Source of the DNA: an uncultured Bacilli bacterium
GTDB taxonomy: Bacteria; Bacillota_I; Bacilli_A; RF39; UBA660
DNA length: 9,504 bases
Direction: 5' to 3'
Assembly: GCA_947594675.1 (NCBI GenBank)
Contig: CANQEF010000035.1
Span: 1-9,504, forward strand
Part shown: positions 6,510 through 9,504 of the stretch, piece by piece
How the letters are laid out: every line of letters begins with the position of its first letter
Numbering within the stretch: position 1 is the first letter of the stretch
Notes under the pieces: generated by a model
What the model was told of the DNA's origin: nothing
The model's database searches: none
Seen by the model: only the letters and a program-made list of their open reading frames with translations
Position numbers and translations under genes: made by a program

Positions 6510-7146
6510 TTTGAAAAAGAGCCATTTGTTGCTATTTGGCTCTTTACTTATATTTTTTGGAATTCTTACTATTTCTTGGAGATATTTGGTTCGTTTAAAA
6601 AATGATGTATTTTCAGAAATGAAAATTGCTATGATGGATGTTTCAACAACAAAAGAGATAATTCATAATACTCCGGTTGTTGAAAATGTTCAAGAACCAG
6701 TACCTACAAAAGAGGAAATTCATGAGCAACAACAATATTATATAGATTATGATAAATATTTGGGAGTTTTGGAAATTCCGAAGATTGGGTTGAAAAGGGG
6801 TTTTTATAATACTGATTCAAAATACAATAATATAGAGTATAATGTTACGATGGTTAAAGGATCTACTTTGCCTGATGTAGTTAATGGCAATTTAATTTTA
6901 ATGGCTCATTCTGGTACTGCATATATATCTTATTTTGCTTACTTGTATAGACTTAATGTTGGTGATGATGTTTTTGTTACTTATAATAAACAAAAATATA
7001 ATTATAAAATAGTTAATATTTATACTGTTCCTAAAAAAGGTATTGTTACAATTGCAAGAAATACGCAGAAAACAACTTTAACAATGGTTACTTGTACAAA
7101 GGATGATAATAGTACTCAGACTGTCTATATTGCTGAATTAGTATAG
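6481..7146 (+). CDS. Sortase transpeptidase, atypical (no canonical Arg)
   Basis: 221-residue membrane-anchored sortase that should cleave the sorting signal of the preceding protein and join it to peptidoglycan. One N-terminal membrane anchor (about 15-36) with a basic cytoplasmic side is followed by a linker and the sortase barrel from about YLGVLEIPKIGL (93-104). The catalytic His is H143 in LILMAHSG (codon 6907-6909) and the catalytic Cys is C205 in TMVTC (codon 7093-7095). The usual Arg eight or so residues after the Cys is missing: the strand reads STQTVYIAELV, with Q213 near that position. I cannot place it in a standard class. The start is uncertain: ATG 6481 overlaps the upstream gene by 29 nt with a weak ribosome site, while TTG 6511 lies 1 nt after the upstream stop and would suit translational coupling. 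Both keep the membrane anchor. Confidence 0.87.
   Translation: MQRINKLKNSLKKSHLLLFGSLLIFFGILTISWRYLVRLKNDVFSEMKIAMMDVSTTKEIIHNTPVVENVQEPVPTKEEIHEQQQYYIDYDKYLGVLEIPKIGLKRGFYNTDSKYNNIEYNVTMVKGSTLPDVVNGNLILMAHSGTAYISYFAYLYRLNVGDDVFVTYNKQKYNYKIVNIYTVPKKGIVTIARNTQKTTLTMVTCTKDDNSTQTVYIAELV
6516..6545 (+). terminator. Terminator-like hairpin at the surface-protein/sortase junction
   Basis: AAAGAGCCA (6516-6524) pairs perfectly with TGGCTCTTT (6537-6545) around a 12-nt loop, starting 6 nt after the surface-protein stop and inside the 5' coding region of the sortase. The U-tract is interrupted (TTTACTTATATTTTTT), so it may be a leaky terminator that lowers sortase relative to its substrate, or an RNA stability or translation element. 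Function is inference. Confidence 0.5.
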
Positions 7147-7157
7147 AAGGAGGTGAT
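7147..7157 (+). promoter_or_regulatory. Full-length Shine-Dalgarno that sets a TTG start
   Basis: AAGGAGGTGAT directly after the sortase stop is a complete match to the anti-Shine-Dalgarno. It covers the in-frame GTG at 7153, which therefore cannot be the start. The TTG at 7162 is at the right distance. A rare start codon is paired here with the strongest possible ribosome site. Confidence 0.75.
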
Positions 7158-7161
7158 ACTT

Positions 7162-7734
7162 TTGAATTTATCTTTGATAGGTAAAATAGGTGTTTTATTT
7201 AAATATATTTTTTCCTCATTTTTAGCTATCGAGATGTTCATAATAAGCCTTCTTTTATTTTTTATTTTGCTTTTTAATTTGAGAAAAAATAATAAAATAG
7301 TCCAAATAATAGCTATAGGTATTTACATTGGCTTTTTAATTGGTATCATGATAAGCTATGGTGATTATGCTAAATTATGTTTAGACTCATTTATAAAAGC
7401 TATAATGAATTATATTTATTTTCCATCAACAATTGCTTATTTTTTTATAATTATATTTGTTACAGCTATGATATTGAGAACAGTTTTTAGTACTAAAATG
7501 ACGACTTTTAAAAAAGGTGTAAATTATTTTTTCTTTAGTATTTTGTATTTTTTGTTTATGTCTTTTATGGCTTTAGCTAGTTATAGTGGTGTTGATTTGA
7601 TAAATGTAGTTGATTTATATAAGAATGAAACTATTTTGGCTATTGTTCAAGTAAGTAATATGCTTTTGTTATTTTGGTTTATATTTACTTTGTTTTATGA
7701 ATTATATAAATATTTTAAAAAGAATTTTGATTAA
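7162..7734 (+). CDS. Five-helix membrane protein of unknown function, sortase-linked
   Basis: 190-residue, very hydrophobic protein that I do not recognise. About five membrane segments are visible, near residues 16-38, 47-66, 86-107, 121-142 and 160-183, separated by short loops; the C-terminus is basic (YKYFKKNFD) and probably cytoplasmic. There is no signal peptide, no catalytic motif and no obvious transporter signature. The start is TTG at 7162, set by AAGGAGGTGAT at 7147-7157. The gene follows the sortase by 15 nt and ends just before the operon's terminator, so it is almost certainly cotranscribed with the thioester protein and sortase. Context suggests a role at the membrane in export, anchoring or assembly of the surface protein, but that is inference from position only. 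That it is a real gene is well supported by its ribosome site, length and helix pattern. Confidence 0.8.
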   Translation: MNLSLIGKIGVLFKYIFSSFLAIEMFIISLLLFFILLFNLRKNNKIVQIIAIGIYIGFLIGIMISYGDYAKLCLDSFIKAIMNYIYFPSTIAYFFIIIFVTAMILRTVFSTKMTTFKKGVNYFFFSILYFLFMSFMALASYSGVDLINVVDLYKNETILAIVQVSNMLLLFWFIFTLFYELYKYFKKNFD

Positions 7735-7756
7735 TTATAAGAAGTTAGAGCATTAT

Positions 7757-7787
7757 AAAAGAGTACATAAATATTATGTGCTCTTTT
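7757..7787. terminator. Bidirectional terminator between convergent genes
   Basis: AAAAGAGTACATA (7757-7769) pairs with TATGTGCTCTTTT (7775-7787), a 13-bp stem with one G-U pair and a 5-nt loop. The A-rich left arm and T-rich right arm give a U-run on either strand. It lies 22 nt past the membrane-protein stop and 6 nt past the minus-strand peptidase stop, so it can end both transcripts. Confidence 0.88.
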
Positions 7788-7793
7788 AGTATT

Positions 7794-8696
7794 TTACTTT
7801 TTTCCTTCTATAAATTTTACGTAGTATTCTTCATAAGTGATATTTTTTTCATGAATATATTTAGCAATTTCTTCTCCAACATATCGATAATGCCATGGTT
7901 CATACATGTATCCTGTTTCACTAACTTTATCTTCGGGATATCTTAGGATAAAGCCAAATTTATAAGCATTTTCTTGCATCCAAGTAAATTCTTTAGTATC
8001 TTCAAATTCAGTATAGGGTTTTTCTTTATTATAGACATCAGCTGCTAAACCAGTTTGATGTTCAGAGTAACCGGCTCTTGCTGAATATGTATCAGCTTTT
8101 TGTGTACCGTCTAAAGAAACATAATTATTATAAAGACTATTTTGATAGTCATAACTGCGGTAAGTTGACATAGCCAATATATTGAAACCTTCACTTTCAG
8201 CGGTGCTTGCTAATTTTTCAAAAGCATCTTTAGCATAACTAACCATTAATTTTTCACCATTAGAATATTTACTATTAATTGCTTGCAAATCTTCAGGAAT
8301 GTAGTCTTTATTTAAGAAATTATATTTATTTACTATCATATAATTAGTGTTTAGATATTTTGACTCATGGATATTTTCATAGTAGGGATAGTCTAATCCA
8401 ATATTAACATTAATAATAACTTGCTCTATAGATAACTTTGGATTGGCTTTTTTATATGAGATATATCGATCTATATATTCATTATTAAAATAATCAATTT
8501 TTTCATTAATATAATCTAATTCTTTTAACTTGGGATTTTTTTCTTTTTTAGAAATATTTTCATTATTAGATGTTTTTTTCTTAGAGTACATTGTGTTTTT
8601 TATAAGAAAAAAAGCACTTAATATAAAGAATATAATTATTATTAGTATAAAAATATTTTTCTTTTTTAATTTTAGTTTTTTCTTTTTGGTTGTCAT
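7794..8696 (-). CDS. M15-family (VanY-type) D-alanyl-D-alanine carboxypeptidase
   Basis: 300-residue membrane-anchored zinc peptidase that should remove terminal D-Ala from peptidoglycan stem peptides outside the cell. A lysine-rich cytoplasmic N-terminus (KKKKLKLKKK) leads into one membrane segment (about 14-33), then a Lys/Glu/Asn-rich linker and a long spacer to about 140. The M15B domain fills 145-285. Motifs are STYRSYDYQ with R180, SEHQTGLAADV with Zn ligands H213 and D220, and EPWHYRYVG with catalytic E266 and Zn ligand H269. All key residues are present. AAAGGAG (8704-8710, minus strand) lies 7 nt before the ATG. There is no vanH/A/X-type cluster nearby, so this looks like a housekeeping wall-trimming enzyme, not glycopeptide resistance. 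It diverges from a second carboxypeptidase gene. Confidence 0.92.
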   Translation of the reverse strand: MTTKKKKLKLKKKNIFILIIIIFFILSAFFLIKNTMYSKKKTSNNENISKKEKNPKLKELDYINEKIDYFNNEYIDRYISYKKANPKLSIEQVIINVNIGLDYPYYENIHESKYLNTNYMIVNKYNFLNKDYIPEDLQAINSKYSNGEKLMVSYAKDAFEKLASTAESEGFNILAMSTYRSYDYQNSLYNNYVSLDGTQKADTYSARAGYSEHQTGLAADVYNKEKPYTEFEDTKEFTWMQENAYKFGFILRYPEDKVSETGYMYEPWHYRYVGEEIAKYIHEKNITYEEYYVKFIEGKK

Positions 8697-8715
8697 ATAA
8701 ACGCTCCTTTATTTA

Positions 8716-8744
8716 ATAATATCACTAAAATTTTGAATTATGAA
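8716..8744 (-). promoter_or_regulatory. Predicted promoter of the M15 carboxypeptidase, extended -10
   Basis: Read on the minus strand: TTCATA (8744-8739), a 17-nt spacer, then TATTAT (8721-8716) preceded by TG. The transcript would start near 8709, very close to or inside the ribosome site, so the exact boxes are tentative. Confidence 0.45.
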
Positions 8745-8761
8745 TATTTTTAGATTAAAAT
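8733..8761 (+). promoter_or_regulatory. Predicted promoter of the S11 carboxypeptidase
   Basis: TTGAAT (8733-8738), a 17-nt spacer, then TAAAAT (8756-8761), giving a start near 8768 and a 20-nt leader with AGGAGG at 8776-8781. Its -35 box directly abuts the -35 of the divergent promoter (8739-8744). Confidence 0.55.
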
Positions 8762-8787
8762 ACATAATTAATTTTAGGAGGATAAAA

Positions 8788-9504
8788 ATGAAAAAGTTAA
8801 AATTATTTTTATTAATATTATTACTTATACCTTTTAATGTATTTGCTTTAGAGGGTGATAAAGATGTTTTATTAAAGAACGCTGATAGTGGTATTTTAAT
8901 AGATGCTAATAGTGGTAAAATAATTTATGAAAAGGAAAAAGATAAAGAAGTTGCTGTTGCATCTATGACTAAAATGGTTGCTCAAATAATTATATTAGAG
9001 GAAATAGAAAAAGGAAATATTAAGTGGAATCAAGAGGTTATAGTAAGTAAAAATGCTGCTGATATGGGTGGTTCACAAATTTATATCGAAGAAGGGGAAA
9101 AAATTACTATAGAAGATTTGATGAAGGGTATAAGTATGGCAAGTGGAAATGATGCAACAGTTCAAATGGCTGAGGTAATTGGTGGAACAGAGGCAAAATT
9201 TGTTGATTTGATGAATAAAAAAGTTAAAGAGTTAGGTCTTAAACATACACACTTTTCAAATTGTACTGGTCTTGATCAAGAAAATCATTATTCTAGTGCT
9301 TATGATATGGCTATGATAGCTCGAGAATTGGTTGTTAATCATCCTGATATTTTAAAATTTTCTTCTTTATATGAGGATTACTTAAGAGAAGATACTGATA
9401 ATAAATTTTGGTTAGTAAATACTAATAAGTTGGTTCGTTTTTATGAGGGAGCTGATGGTTTAAAGACAGGACATACTGATGCAGCAGGTTATTGTTTAGC
9501 TGCA
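8788..9504 (+). CDS. S11 D-alanyl-D-alanine carboxypeptidase, penicillin-binding (3' end cut)
   Basis: 239 residues are visible, with no stop before the window ends. A signal peptide (MKKLKLFLLILLLIPFNVFA, likely cut after A20) exports the enzyme, which should trim the terminal D-Ala of pentapeptide stems. The three penicillin-binding motifs are all present: S59-M-T-K62 (nucleophile Ser), S119-G120-N121, and K226-T227-G228. NADSGILIDANSGKIIYEK before the SxxK box is typical of DacA/DacF-type low-molecular-weight PBPs. The missing part should hold the end of the peptidase domain, probably a PBP5-type beta domain, and a C-terminal membrane anchor. AGGAGG 6 nt before the ATG fixes the start. Which Bacillus paralogue (DacA, DacB or DacF) it matches cannot be decided from this portion. 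Confidence 0.94.
   Translation, partial: MKKLKLFLLILLLIPFNVFALEGDKDVLLKNADSGILIDANSGKIIYEKEKDKEVAVASMTKMVAQIIILEEIEKGNIKWNQEVIVSKNAADMGGSQIYIEEGEKITIEDLMKGISMASGNDATVQMAEVIGGTEAKFVDLMNKKVKELGLKHTHFSNCTGLDQENHYSSAYDMAMIARELVVNHPDILKFSSLYEDYLREDTDNKFWLVNTNKLVRFYEGADGLKTGHTDAAGYCLAA

Noticed and set aside
7794..8696. Glycopeptide (vancomycin) resistance locus because of the VanY-like protein
   Set aside because: No vanH, ligase, vanX or two-component genes are nearby. M15B carboxypeptidases are common housekeeping wall enzymes in Bacillota.
1..9504. Mycoplasma-type code, tRNA genes, CRISPR arrays, insertion sequences or prophage genes
   Set aside because: TGA is used as a stop and Trp is TGG. 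I saw no tRNA cloverleaf, no regularly spaced repeats, and no transposase or integrase motifs.

Overview
The window is very AT-rich, uses the standard genetic code (TGA ends the acetyltransferase gene; TGG encodes Trp), and has Gram-positive style Shine-Dalgarno sequences. Its gene content is that of a low-GC Bacillota: a SufS-SufU-SufB iron-sulfur pathway, a sortase with a cell-wall-anchored thioester protein, and two D,D-carboxypeptidase-type enzymes. I infer a walled, AT-rich member of the Bacilli (Erysipelotrichales/RF39-like uncultured gut lineages would fit) rather than a true wall-less Mycoplasma. The species cannot be named from the sequence.

Layout. (1) 1-2813: the 3' part of a SUF operon: sufS (5' end outside the window), sufU and sufB, tightly packed and closed by a strong terminator at 2862-2898. 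sufC and sufD are not in the window and are expected upstream. (2) 2912-3454: a single-gene unit for a single-stranded DNA-binding protein with its own promoter, an inverted repeat beside the promoter and its own terminator. The protein has an extremely acidic tail but no usual hydrophobic tip. (3) 3458-5152: a two-gene unit in which a GNAT acetyltransferase overlaps a pyrimidine-nucleoside phosphorylase by 4 nt, under an extended -10 promoter. (4) 5140-7787: a surface-display cassette: a secreted Cys-Gln thioester (TQXA-type) protein with an APDTG sorting signal, a sortase, and a small five-helix membrane protein of unknown function, closed by a hairpin that also serves the convergent gene. 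(5) 7794-9504: two divergent cell-wall peptidase genes, an M15/VanY-type carboxypeptidase on the minus strand and an S11 penicillin-binding-type D-Ala-D-Ala carboxypeptidase on the plus strand (3' end outside the window). Their predicted -35 boxes abut.

How the genes work together. SufS takes sulfur from cysteine, SufU carries it, and SufB is part of the scaffold on which Fe-S clusters form. In the surface cassette, the thioester protein would be exported, anchored to the wall by the adjacent sortase, and could bind host or neighbour-cell surfaces covalently. The two carboxypeptidases trim peptidoglycan stem peptides.

The most interesting part is the cassette at 5140-7787. It combines a non-LPXTG sorting motif, a sortase lacking the usual arginine after its catalytic cysteine, a terminator-like hairpin at the substrate/sortase junction, and a linked membrane protein I do not recognise. 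It is best read as a variant of a known class (thioester adhesin plus dedicated sortase) with unusual details, not as a wholly new kind of system.
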